A DNA stretch of 58,802 nt from Clostridiales bacterium (GTDB taxonomy: Bacteria > Bacillota > Clostridia > Christensenellales > Aristaeellaceae), in assembly GCA_012523405.1 (NCBI GenBank), contig JAAYIN010000077.1, forward strand, positions 1 through 58,802, read 5' to 3'. Position numbers and translations under genes: made by a program. Below are positions 1-7,231 of this stretch, piece by piece (position 1 is the stretch's first letter; every line of letters begins with the position of its first letter). The notes beneath the pieces were generated by a model. That model saw nothing but the letters and a program-made list of their open reading frames with translations, was not told the origin of the DNA and made no database searches.

Positions 1-198
1 ATGCTATCGTCGCCTGTGATGCTATCACCGCCCGTGATGCTATCACCGCCCGTGATGCTATCACCGCCCGTGATGCTATCGCTGCCCGTGATGCTATCGT
101 CGCCCGTGATGCTATCGTCGCCCGTGATGCTATCGTCGCCCGTGATGCTATCGTCGCCCGTGATGCTATCACCGCCCGTGATGCTATCACTGCCGGCG
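1..198. repeat. 18-bp tandem repeat, about 11 units
   Basis: Eleven consecutive units of the type atgctatcaccgcccgtg are present; the last is partial and diverged, and the array may extend beyond the left edge. The units fall into two main variants that differ by accg versus gtcg in the middle, and the variants are arranged in blocks. That is typical of expansion by slippage or unequal exchange. The array is coding on the minus strand, one hexapeptide per unit. Confidence 0.9.
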
Positions 199-374
199 GT
201 TTTTCCCGCAACGGTTATCATGGTCTTGTAAATGTCAAATACGTTTTCCCTGATTCGCTGAAAGGTCGCCTCATCTACGCGGTCATCCGCCGCCAGCTCC
301 GCGCGCTTCCTTTGACATGCTGCGATCTCGCCATCAAAGTATGCGTACGCCGCCGCTTGGTATTCCTTACTCAT
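1..374 (-). CDS. Partial protein with C-terminal hexapeptide repeats (runs off the left edge)
   Basis: I do not recognise this protein. From the ATG at 374-372 it reads about 60 residues of charged, probably helical sequence beginning MSKEYQAAAYAYFDGEIAAC, followed by at least ten tandem copies of a six-residue unit (GGDSIT / GDDSIT). The frame stays open to position 1, so the C-terminus is missing. No signal peptide or membrane segment is visible. The start codon overlaps the TGA of the upstream M29-like gene in an ATGA arrangement, so the two are probably translationally coupled. All repeat units keep the frame, and the nucleotide changes between units mostly swap Gly and Asp at one position, which supports real coding. 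The repeat could be a surface-exposed linker or low-complexity tail; its function is unknown. Confidence 0.6.
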   Translation of the reverse strand, partial: MSKEYQAAAYAYFDGEIAACQRKRAELAADDRVDEATFQRIRENVFDIYKTMITVAGKTAGSDSITGGDSITGDDSITGDDSITGDDSITGDDSITGSDSITGGDSITGGDSITGGDSITGDDS

Positions 375-907
375 GATCGTCCCTCCATATCAAGCTCACC
401 TGTGCCTACAAAGTCCATATGCATCCCAGCCGCATTCGCGCCGCCAAACATCGTGTTCGCACCAATGGCGATGTGGAATGTGCCCCCCATCTTTTCATCA
501 AGAAGCGTATAGCCGCACAGGCTCCCCACGTTGGGATTCATGCCGATGCCCAGCTCACAGATCGTCCGCTCAGCCTCCGCCAGCGATGCGAAAAACGTGC
601 TCACCTGCTCGTGATTGCTGCCTGTGACCTTGCCATCCTCCACCGTCAATACGATGTGCTCGTACTTGCCCACATCCTCAATGTAGAGCGTGTCAAAGCT
701 ACTCTCATCCGCCACAGAAAACACATCGCGGTTGACCGACCTCGCTTGCTGAAGCAGCATCGGCGTTGCGCCCATAGATGCAACCGACTTCACAAAGTCA
801 TTCGCGATTTCCTTCTCCGTATCCTCGCCCCAAAAATGGACGAGCACCACTTCACCCCTGCCTACCCCGCTTGCCTTCACGATCTTATCGATAATCTCTC
901 GATTCAT
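371..907 (-). CDS. Short M29 (aminopeptidase T)-like protein
   Basis: The 178-residue protein resembles the M29 metallo-aminopeptidase (AmpS/aminopeptidase T) family. The C-terminal half carries the family-like run ELGIGMNPNV, followed by LLDEKMGGTFHIAIG, an asparagine/glycine-rich GGANAAG stretch and HMDFVG. These sit where the family places its metal-ligand Glu, His and Asp residues. Family members are usually about 320-410 residues, so roughly half is missing; the N-terminal domain appears reduced. It is not frameshifted and has its own GAGGTG/GGAG site, so it may be a genuine mini-version and not debris. It overlaps the downstream repeat protein by ATGA. Peptidase activity is an inference from the family; a non-peptidase role is possible because several M29-like short proteins are uncharacterised. 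Confidence 0.6.
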   Translation of the reverse strand: MNREIIDKIVKASGVGRGEVVLVHFWGEDTEKEIANDFVKSVASMGATPMLLQQARSVNRDVFSVADESSFDTLYIEDVGKYEHIVLTVEDGKVTGSNHEQVSTFFASLAEAERTICELGIGMNPNVGSLCGYTLLDEKMGGTFHIAIGANTMFGGANAAGMHMDFVGTGELDMEGRS

Positions 908-926
908 TCTCCATCACCTCGCCGAG

Positions 927-955
927 ATTATATCACTATCGTTCTAGATTTGCAA
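927..955 (-). promoter_or_regulatory. Sigma-A promoter of the M29-like gene pair
   Basis: On the minus strand a TTGCAA -35 box (955-950) is followed by a 17-bp spacer and a consensus TATAAT -10 box (932-927), about 20 bp upstream of the M29-like start codon. Confidence 0.7.
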
Positions 956-995
956 TATCGTTTTGATATATATCTAATTGGATTGATTTCCATTT

Positions 996-1041
996 ACAAA
1001 AAACACCGCACAGCATTGCCCAAAAGCATGCTATGCGGTGT
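996..1041 (-). terminator. Rho-independent terminator after the VanW gene
   Basis: ACACCGCAcAGCAT pairs with ATGCTaTGCGGTGT around a short loop. On the minus strand the hairpin is followed by TTTTTTG. It lies just downstream of the VanW-family stop codon at 1054. Confidence 0.8.
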
Positions 1042-1053
1042 ATGTTCGTATGA

Positions 1054-2355
1054 TCAGCTCTCGCGGTATATCAACGCTGTGATCACGCCATCGCTCATCA
1101 CGACATGGTAGCGAACGGGATAGGGCAAAGTATTGGTCATGCGCAGGTTGATTTCGCCGCCGCCGACCGCCGCGTCAAAGCCCACAGGCGCATAGTAAAT
1201 GCCGACCTCCGCGTGCACCCTGCGGTGCGTCACCCGCAGCGGAACCTGAATCGTTGACATGTAGAACGTCGTATTCACCTGACATGTGCCGCCGCCGTAG
1301 CCCCACAGCGCGCTCTTGCTCATGATCGGTGCTTTATGGTAGCCCGTTGACTGCTTATACGGAGCAATCGTTCCGTTCATATCGTACTTCTCGCCAGGCT
1401 GCAAAACCGTGCCCGTGATCATGCTCGCAGACAGCCTGATGTTCCAGTTACGCCCTTGAATCTGGAGCGTGCTGATGCCCAGCGCATAGTACGTGCTCAT
1501 CGTGCTGATCAAATCGCCCGCCTGCGCTTCATCCCACGCGACAACAGGCACCGTATACGCTACGTCCTCAGCATTCACATAGCCAGTCGTGCGCCAATAG
1601 GGAAGCGTATAGCGACCCAATTCGTCCATTTCGTTGGTCGTCAGCGCCGCACCAGGATTCACCGAGTACAGCACCGAGTTATCCTCAACGCTATAAATAT
1701 TCGTGCTTTTATTCGTGTACACGATCTGCGGATACACCACAAGACCAGGGATCTCCCCGATATACGGGTTGATACGATCCCATTTGAACAGCTTATCCAC
1801 ACGCGTATAGCCATACTGACCCTTGTAGCAAAGATACGCCCAATTGCCTTGGATCTCGCTCACAACCGCCTGCTTATACGCAGGAAAATCAACCAGCACA
1901 TAGCTACGCTCATCGGGCGAGTCGTACACAACCGTATCCCAATTGGAATACGCATAGTAGTTTTCCTCGAATGTTTCTTTGCTGCCAAAGCCATCCAAAT
2001 CAACCACTACATCCTCCTGCGCAAGCTCGACCGTCGATGAAACGCCTTCTACAAAAGGATATTCTCTGATATCTATTAGGTATTTGGAGAGGATATAGCC
2101 CACTCTGCCCGATGTTTCCACCTTACAGAAATCATCGCCAAGCTCCAAAATGTACACATAAGCACCCTTTGGGATGCTATCAATGCCGCGTGCGTCCTGC
2201 TCAGGCTCCACCCGAACCTTCAGCGCGACCGTGGACGTGGCAATATGGGTAACTTCCTGCTGGGTTTCCTCCCCCATCGCAACCGTTAACAGCAGCTGCA
2301 TCGCAAGAATAGCCGTCAGCAGAAAAAGGGCAAGGCGGCGCATCGACAACTTCAT
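1054..2355 (-). CDS. VanW-family protein with N-terminal SH3b-like domains
   Basis: This is a secreted or membrane-anchored wall protein. The N-terminus has a hydrophobic signal segment (LALFLLTAILAMQLLLTVAMG). The first two thirds contain two to three bacterial-SH3-like blocks (for example VALKVRVEPEQDARG and a later GNWAYLCYKGQYGYTRV). The last about 130 residues are a VanW domain with the hallmark GGGTCQVNTTFY (about residues 354-365), the HAEVGIYYAPVGFDAAV stretch and the conserved LRMTN. VanW occurs in some vancomycin-resistance operons, but most VanW proteins are chromosomal and not resistance genes, and no van neighbours are here. I chose the ATG at 2355, with GGAGA upstream, over the ATG at 2373, which has no ribosome site. 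The likely role is peptidoglycan binding or remodelling. Confidence 0.85.
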   Translation of the reverse strand: MKLSMRRLALFLLTAILAMQLLLTVAMGEETQQEVTHIATSTVALKVRVEPEQDARGIDSIPKGAYVYILELGDDFCKVETSGRVGYILSKYLIDIREYPFVEGVSSTVELAQEDVVVDLDGFGSKETFEENYYAYSNWDTVVYDSPDERSYVLVDFPAYKQAVVSEIQGNWAYLCYKGQYGYTRVDKLFKWDRINPYIGEIPGLVVYPQIVYTNKSTNIYSVEDNSVLYSVNPGAALTTNEMDELGRYTLPYWRTTGYVNAEDVAYTVPVVAWDEAQAGDLISTMSTYYALGISTLQIQGRNWNIRLSASMITGTVLQPGEKYDMNGTIAPYKQSTGYHKAPIMSKSALWGYGGGTCQVNTTFYMSTIQVPLRVTHRRVHAEVGIYYAPVGFDAAVGGGEINLRMTNTLPYPVRYHVVMSDGVITALIYRES

Positions 2356-2499
2356 AAGCAAATCATTCTCCATTCATTACGTCATGTTTTTCCATGGGAC
2401 AAATCCCCATCTATTATAGGGGGTTGCGTTAGCTTCGTCAATACATGCACCCTATCCCTGCCAATGGTTTTACAAGAAATCCTGCGCAAACAAACAGCA

Positions 2500-2528
2500 T
2501 AGACAAACCGCCATATCTGTTGTATATT
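2500..2528 (+). promoter_or_regulatory. Probable promoter of the EamA transporter gene
   Basis: TAGACA (2500-2505), a 17-bp spacer and TATATT (2523-2528) lie about 70 bp upstream of the TTG start at 2600. Both boxes are one or two bases off consensus. Confidence 0.45.
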
Positions 2529-2599
2529 GGTACTATTCCGTTTTCTGCGGGGGATTTTGTCTCCCAGCGATCAATCCGCGAAAGGGGTTTTATCCTACC

Positions 2600-3565
2600 T
2601 TGAATAAATCAACGCGTGCTAATTTACTTCTTCTCCTGACCGCACTCATTTGGGGCGTCGCATTCGTCGCGCAGGACGTCGCCTCCGGCAGTCTCGATCC
2701 CTTTATTTTCAACGGCCTTCGCATGGCCCTCGCCGCCCTCGCCCTCCTCCCCGTCGTCTACTTCACCGACAAAAAGGCGCAGCAAAATCACACCGCCGAC
2801 ACCGCCGTCACAGGCAACGGCGTATCTTTTGCCAAAATGACCCCCGCTCAAAAGAAAACTTTGCTTCTGGGCAGTCTTTGCTGCGGCATCATGCTCACCC
2901 TTGGCAGCGTATTTCAGCAGACGGGCATCAACATGGGCACATCCGCCGGCAAAGCGGGCTTTATCACCGCCCTCTACATCGTTCTCGTCCCGCTTCTGGG
3001 GCTCCTTTGGGGCAAGCGCGTTCGCTGGCTCCTTTGGGTTGCCGTTGCCATCAGCGCCGTTGGGCTCTACCTCTTATGCATCAAAGAAGGTTTCACCATT
3101 GAGCCTGGCGACAGCATGCTCATCCTCTGCGCCTTCAGCTTTACAGGGCATATTCTGGTCGTTGACCACTTCAGCCCGCGCACCGACTGCATCAAAATGT
3201 CCTGCATTCAGTTCGCCATCACCGCCGTCCTATGCCTCATCCTTTCTGCCATCTTTGAAGTTACCACCCTCGCTGACGTCCGCGCCGCCCTCATCCCCCT
3301 CCTATACGCAGGCATCATGAGCGGCGCCGTTGGCTACACCCTCCAAATCGTTGCGCAAAAAGACACCAACCCCACCATCGCCTCCCTCATCATGTCCCTT
3401 GAAAGCGTCTTTGCCGTCCTCGCAGGCTGGGCTATCCTTGGCGATCAGCTCTCCACCCGCGAGTACCTCGGCTGCCTCGCCATGCTGGGCGGTATCATCC
3501 TCGCACAACAGGGGGCAAATAAGAGCGCGAAGCTCCCCCCTGCACCCCCGTCAATTGACCCTTGA
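2600..3565 (+). CDS. EamA/DMT-family transporter
   Basis: This is an inner-membrane protein of 321 residues with ten predicted hydrophobic segments in two homologous halves, the layout of the drug/metabolite transporter (EamA, RhaT-like) superfamily. The first half starts with the typical LLLLLTALIWGVAFVAQDVA and contains GKAGFITALYIVLVPLLGLL. The second half has YAGIMSGAVGYTLQIVAQK and ASLIMSLESVFAVLAGWAILG, the family's characteristic C-terminal repeat. Members export amino acids, nucleosides or other small metabolites; the substrate cannot be read from sequence. The start is TTG with AAAGGGG about 12 bp upstream. It stands alone between a divergent VanW gene and the NlpC/P60 gene. Confidence 0.88.
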   Translation: MNKSTRANLLLLLTALIWGVAFVAQDVASGSLDPFIFNGLRMALAALALLPVVYFTDKKAQQNHTADTAVTGNGVSFAKMTPAQKKTLLLGSLCCGIMLTLGSVFQQTGINMGTSAGKAGFITALYIVLVPLLGLLWGKRVRWLLWVAVAISAVGLYLLCIKEGFTIEPGDSMLILCAFSFTGHILVVDHFSPRTDCIKMSCIQFAITAVLCLILSAIFEVTTLADVRAALIPLLYAGIMSGAVGYTLQIVAQKDTNPTIASLIMSLESVFAVLAGWAILGDQLSTREYLGCLAMLGGIILAQQGANKSAKLPPAPPSIDP

Positions 3566-3682
3566 CCCGTTGATGGGCTTCGCCCATGTGTGCGGGCAGA
3601 GGGGTAGGGTGAATTGTTGGTTGTTGGGATAGATTCTTCTACTCTCATCCTTTGATTCTTTTATTTAGCTATTGATTACATT

Positions 3683-3725
3683 AAAACAGAGCCATGACAA
3701 TATGTCTTGGCTCTGTTTTGGTATT
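3683..3725 (+). terminator. Rho-independent terminator after the EamA gene
   Basis: AAAACAGAGCCATGACA (3683-3699) pairs, with one mismatch, with TGTCTTGGCTCTGTTTT (3703-3719). T-rich and A-rich flanks make it potentially active on both strands. Confidence 0.8.
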
Positions 3726-3793
3726 ATGAACATTCTTTTTGTGCCGTCATATCCTAATATTGTGCGCAGCTGTGCACGAAAGGAATGACTGCT

Positions 3794-4480
3794 ATGATTC
3801 AGGTCGATCCGTTAATCGCGGTCTTTCGCAATATTTTAGGGTGGCCGTATGTGTCGCCCGGTTCTAACGATTCTAGGGGCATTGACTGCTCTGGTGCGTT
3901 CGTCTATGCATACCGCAAGTTTGGGATGAGCATCTATCACGGCTCAAACCGAATGATCCGCGTGTATTGCAGGGGCATTGAACGAGTGACCACCACATCC
4001 GCCCTCAAAAAGGGCATGGCGATCTACAAGGCAAAGGAGAGCACCGCGGGCATGAGCTCCATTTACAAGCCCGGCGGCAAGTACTACGACCCCGCTTTGC
4101 CTCAGGATTTTTATCATGTAGGAATTGTGGCGAGCGTGAATCCGCTTCAAATTATCAATGCCACCAAGCCTTACGCACGCATTGACAACGATCTATCCAA
4201 ATGGCATTCCGTCGGGTATCTCAATGCCGTGGATTATGACGCTAGCAGCGACGGGGGCAGCGGCGAAGTCACTCAGCCCACCACCGCAACCGTGCACGCC
4301 CAAAGCGGCGGCACTGTGAACCTACGCAAACAGCCCGCCAAAACCGCCGTCGTGCTGGTTCGCGTCCCGCTGGGGCGGCGCGTGAATGTCCTCGAAAAAG
4401 AAAACGACATCTGGTGGCGCATCACCTATCAGCAATATACAGGCTATATGATGAGCGAGTTTTTGCAGGAAGACGCATGA
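3794..4480 (+). CDS. NlpC/P60 endopeptidase with C-terminal SH3b domain
   Basis: NlpC/P60 cysteine peptidases cut stem peptides of peptidoglycan. The catalytic Cys lies in GIDCSGAFVYAY (Cys about residue 32 from this start) and the catalytic His in DFYHVGIVASV. A C-terminal SH3b domain follows after a Ser/Gly/Thr linker (VNLRKQPAKTAVVLVRV to GYMMSEFL). No signal peptide is visible, which is unusual for a wall hydrolase; phage or spore-associated members can also lack one. I chose the ATG at 3794 over 3785 because AAAGGA abuts 3785 directly but is 9 bp upstream of 3794. The gene is followed by a terminator shared with the convergent amidohydrolase gene. Confidence 0.85.
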   Translation: MIQVDPLIAVFRNILGWPYVSPGSNDSRGIDCSGAFVYAYRKFGMSIYHGSNRMIRVYCRGIERVTTTSALKKGMAIYKAKESTAGMSSIYKPGGKYYDPALPQDFYHVGIVASVNPLQIINATKPYARIDNDLSKWHSVGYLNAVDYDASSDGGSGEVTQPTTATVHAQSGGTVNLRKQPAKTAVVLVRVPLGRRVNVLEKENDIWWRITYQQYTGYMMSEFLQEDA

Positions 4481-4483
4481 TGC

Positions 4484-4512
4484 AAAAAAGGGAGGCCCTG
4501 CTATGCAGAGCT
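4484..4512 (-). terminator. Terminator between convergent genes
   Basis: GGGAGGCCCTG pairs with CAGAGCTTCCC (one mismatch, one wobble). On the minus strand it is followed by TTTTTTG, which fits termination of the amidohydrolase gene whose stop is at 4526. Confidence 0.65.
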
Positions 4513-4525
4513 TCCCTCAGTATGA

Positions 4526-5326
4526 TCATTTTTCCAAATCAGCCATGAACTTCTCGAAATTCAGATGAAGGATTTTCTCGCGCTCTTCATCCGTGAGCGG
4601 AAGCGCCATGAAGCGTTCCAGCTCTTCCTTGGGCGTCCACATGGGGTAGTCCGTGCCAAAGAATACCCGATCTACGCCGTAGCGATGGATGATATCCGCG
4701 GCTTCCTGAGGCGAAATCGCATAGAGGCTGGAGGAGGTATCCACCCACAAGTTCTTGCGTCCAGCAAGGTGCTTCCAGCCCTCCGACCACACCGACCAGC
4801 CGCCAAGGTGCGCACAGATGACCTTTAGGTCAGGCACGATGTCCAGCACCTTCGCCATGCGTCTGGGCTCGGAGTAGGTCTGCCTAAAATCTCCCGTGTG
4901 AATCAGCGCTGGGAGTCCCATCTCAGCCATCGCTTGAAACAGAGCGATGGCGTTTTCATCGTCCAAATAAAAATGCTGAAAATCAGGGTGCATCTTCACC
5001 CCATGAAGTCCGCCGTCCTTGATGCGCTGTAGCTCTGCGCGGTGGTCAGGGAAATCGGGGTGCATCGTGCCAAAGCCGATTAGCTTTTCGCCATGCTCGG
5101 CGGCGGTATTCATCAGGTAGGTATTGATGGACTGCACGCGCTCGTGCGTGACCGCAACGCTATGCACCAAAAAGCGCGAAATCCCCGCTTCTCCCCCCCG
5201 CTCCAGCAGGCAGGAAAGCGTGCCATCCATGCACATGGGGATATCGTAAAATTCGCCGATGGACTTCGCCGCGCGAAGCGCAATAGCGTCGGGATAAATA
5301 TGTGCGTGTGTATCAATGATCATCAT
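4526..5326 (-). CDS. Amidohydrolase (PF04909-type TIM-barrel metal hydrolase)
   Basis: The protein has the metal-dependent amidohydrolase signature: HxH in IDTHAHIYPD, the Lys/His pair in GVKMHPDF, LIHTGDF, CAHLGGW and the closing Asp in FFGTDYPMW. The family includes decarboxylases and hydrolases of the ACMSD/4-oxalomesaconate type; the substrate is not predictable. It is a cytoplasmic enzyme of 266 residues. An upstream in-frame ATG at 5425 exists, but the extension is unlike the family, falls in an intergenic repeat and has no ribosome site. The ATG at 5326 has AAAGGAA 10 bp upstream and starts directly at the catalytic HxH. It is monocistronic and followed by a terminator. It is distantly related to the amidohydrolase at 22783-23895. 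Confidence 0.82.
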   Translation of the reverse strand: MMIIDTHAHIYPDAIALRAAKSIGEFYDIPMCMDGTLSCLLERGGEAGISRFLVHSVAVTHERVQSINTYLMNTAAEHGEKLIGFGTMHPDFPDHRAELQRIKDGGLHGVKMHPDFQHFYLDDENAIALFQAMAEMGLPALIHTGDFRQTYSEPRRMAKVLDIVPDLKVICAHLGGWSVWSEGWKHLAGRKNLWVDTSSSLYAISPQEAADIIHRYGVDRVFFGTDYPMWTPKEELERFMALPLTDEEREKILHLNFEKFMADLEK

Positions 5327-5767
5327 CAGGTATTCGTTCCTTTCGCGCTTGTGAGGAGGAGCTTCGCTCTTTTCATGAAATTTGCAGGGTTGTTGTGTAG
5401 TTTCTGAGCTGCGTAGGAGCTTCACTCATTTTATAAAAGCTTGGGGGAACTTCGCTCTCTTTATGAAGCCTACAGGGTTGTTGCATGGCTTCTGAGCACC
5501 GCTCACCTCTCCAAATATAAGGCGGAATAACCCCCGCTATATGATCTCATTCGCGATTCTCCTGCAAATCCCTGTACACAAAAACCATTGGTTTCGTACT
5601 TTCTATGCTTTTTTGAGAGCATAGCACCATATGCGTTTTACAAAAAACAGATAGCCCATCCCCCTGTCCGTGCTTTGCACGGACAGAACGGGGTCAAGGG
5701 GGCGAATAAGTGAGCGAAGCTCCCCTTGCGGGGGTGCAGGGGGCAAAGCCCCATGCATCGTCTCCCC
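5327..5767. repeat. Gene-free stretch with dispersed repeats and hairpins
   Basis: No gene is apparent here. The stretch holds three diverged copies of a motif that reads CATGAAAAGAGCGAAGCTCC on the minus strand (about 5359-5380, 5415-5438, 5446-5470). Two are followed by a second repeated part with the common core CAGGGTTGTTG (5388-5398, 5473-5483). It also has a perfect hairpin TGTCCGTGC/GCACGGACA near 5665-5685 and a GCGAAGCTCC core on the plus strand near 5713. The same core recurs in other intergenic regions and in the array at 36.1-36.5 kb. Confidence 0.6.
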
Positions 5768-7231
5768 CTACTCCGTATCCGTCCCCGTTAGTCCCTCCAC
5801 GAGCATCTCGCGTAGGCGCTCGGGATCGGCCTTGCCGCGCGTTTCTGCCATGGCTTTGCCCATGAGCGCCTTTTGGACGCCCAGCTTGCCGCCTCGGTAG
5901 CTGGCGACGAGGTCTGGGTTTTGGGCGAGAACTTTGGTGGCGGCAGCGCGGAGGACAGCTTCGTCGGTGACGGTGAAGAGATTGTGCGCTTCTGCGTAGG
6001 CGATAGGATCGCAGTCAGCGTCAAACATAATGGATAGGATTTTCTTGCCTGTGGAGCTGTTGACGCGCCCGCCTGAGAGTAGGTCGCTGAGGTTGGCAAG
6101 GTTTTGGGGCAAAATGGGTAGGCTTCGCTCGTCGCGCTCGCCTGTGTGCTCGGTGTCGCGCAAAGTGATCTGCGCAAAGACCTCGCCGATGATGAGGTTG
6201 GCAAGGGCGGCGGGGCTCTTTGCGAAGGGCGCGGCGGTTTCGAAGTACTCGGCGAGCCAGCGCTCGTCGGTGAGCTGCTCGGCAGCGTAGGCAGTGAGGC
6301 CAAAATCAGTCATGTATTGGTCGCGGCGCTCGTCTGGGAGGGCTGGGATCGAGGCTTTGATCTGCGCCATTTCAGCGTCGCTGAGATAGACCTCGGGGAG
6401 ATCGGGATCGGGGAAGTAGCGGTAATCCGCGCTGTCCTCTTTGCGGCGCATGCTGGAGGTTTTGCCTGTCTTTTGGTCGTAGCGGCGGGTCTCTTGGACG
6501 AGGGTCTCGCCCGCTTCGACGGCGGCGACTTGACGGACGTACTCGGCGGCGATGGCACGCTCAACGCTTTGGAAGGAGTTGAGGTTCTTCATCTCGGAGC
6601 GCGTGCCGAAGGGCTCGCCAGGCTTTCTGATGCTCAGGTTCACGTCGCAGCGCATGCTTCCCTCGTTCATTTTGCAATCGCTCACGCCTGTGTAGGTGAG
6701 GATGGCGCGGAGCTTGCGCAGGTAGGCGACGGCTTCCTCGGCGCTTCTGATGTCAGGCTCTGAAACGATCTCAATCAATGGAACACCGCAGCGGTTCATG
6801 TCAAGGCATGTGCCTAGCCTGTCATCGTGGATGAGCTTGCCCGCGTCCTCCTCGATGTGAATGCGAGTGATGCCGATTCTCTTTTCGCCTTGGCTGGTGT
6901 GTATGTTCAGATGCCCGTGCTCGCAAATGGGGCGGTAGAATTGGCTGATCTGATAGGCTTTGGGCAGATCAGGATAAAAATAATTCTTGCGGTCAAAACG
7001 GCTCTTGTGGTGGACGTAGCAGTTGGTCGCCATGCCCGCCATGGCCGCGTAGGTGAGCACCTGCTCGTTAAAAACGGGCAATGTGCCGGGAAGCGCCATG
7101 CAGACGGGGCATACATGGGTGTTTGGCTCTGCGCCGAACTCGTTTGTGCACGAGCAGAATATCTTGGTCTTTGTGCGAAGCTCGACATGGGTTTCAAGAC
7201 CGATTACCATCTCGTAAATGGGTTTGCTCAT
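5768..7231 (-). CDS. gatB: Asp-tRNA(Asn)/Glu-tRNA(Gln) amidotransferase subunit B
   Basis: GatB is the kinase and tRNA-binding subunit of the GatCAB amidotransferase. It activates the side-chain carboxylate of Asp-tRNA(Asn) or Glu-tRNA(Gln), which then accepts ammonia channelled from GatA. The 487-residue protein is full length and starts with the typical YEMVIGLETHVELRTKTKIFC, with HVCPVCMALPG (zinc/Cys region), FDRKNYFYPDLPKAYQISQ, HIEEDAGKL and DYRYFPDPDLP in order. The C-terminal YqeY-like tail domain ends with KANPE-like sequence GKADPERLREML. Its ATG overlaps the gatA stop (ATGA). It is the last gene of the T-box-controlled aspS::gatC-gatA-gatB operon. Confidence 0.98.
   Translation of the reverse strand: MSKPIYEMVIGLETHVELRTKTKIFCSCTNEFGAEPNTHVCPVCMALPGTLPVFNEQVLTYAAMAGMATNCYVHHKSRFDRKNYFYPDLPKAYQISQFYRPICEHGHLNIHTSQGEKRIGITRIHIEEDAGKLIHDDRLGTCLDMNRCGVPLIEIVSEPDIRSAEEAVAYLRKLRAILTYTGVSDCKMNEGSMRCDVNLSIRKPGEPFGTRSEMKNLNSFQSVERAIAAEYVRQVAAVEAGETLVQETRRYDQKTGKTSSMRRKEDSADYRYFPDPDLPEVYLSDAEMAQIKASIPALPDERRDQYMTDFGLTAYAAEQLTDERWLAEYFETAAPFAKSPAALANLIIGEVFAQITLRDTEHTGERDERSLPILPQNLANLSDLLSGGRVNSSTGKKILSIMFDADCDPIAYAEAHNLFTVTDEAVLRAAATKVLAQNPDLVASYRGGKLGVQKALMGKAMAETRGKADPERLREMLVEGLTGTDTE

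Noticed and set aside
419-1111. 230-residue plus-strand frame opposite the M29-like gene
   Set aside because: It is antisense to a gene with a promoter and family motifs and has no domain pattern of its own.
1054-2355. Vancomycin resistance gene vanW
   Set aside because: The VanW domain is clear, but no vanHAX or vanRS genes accompany it; chromosomal VanW-family proteins are widespread and not linked to resistance.
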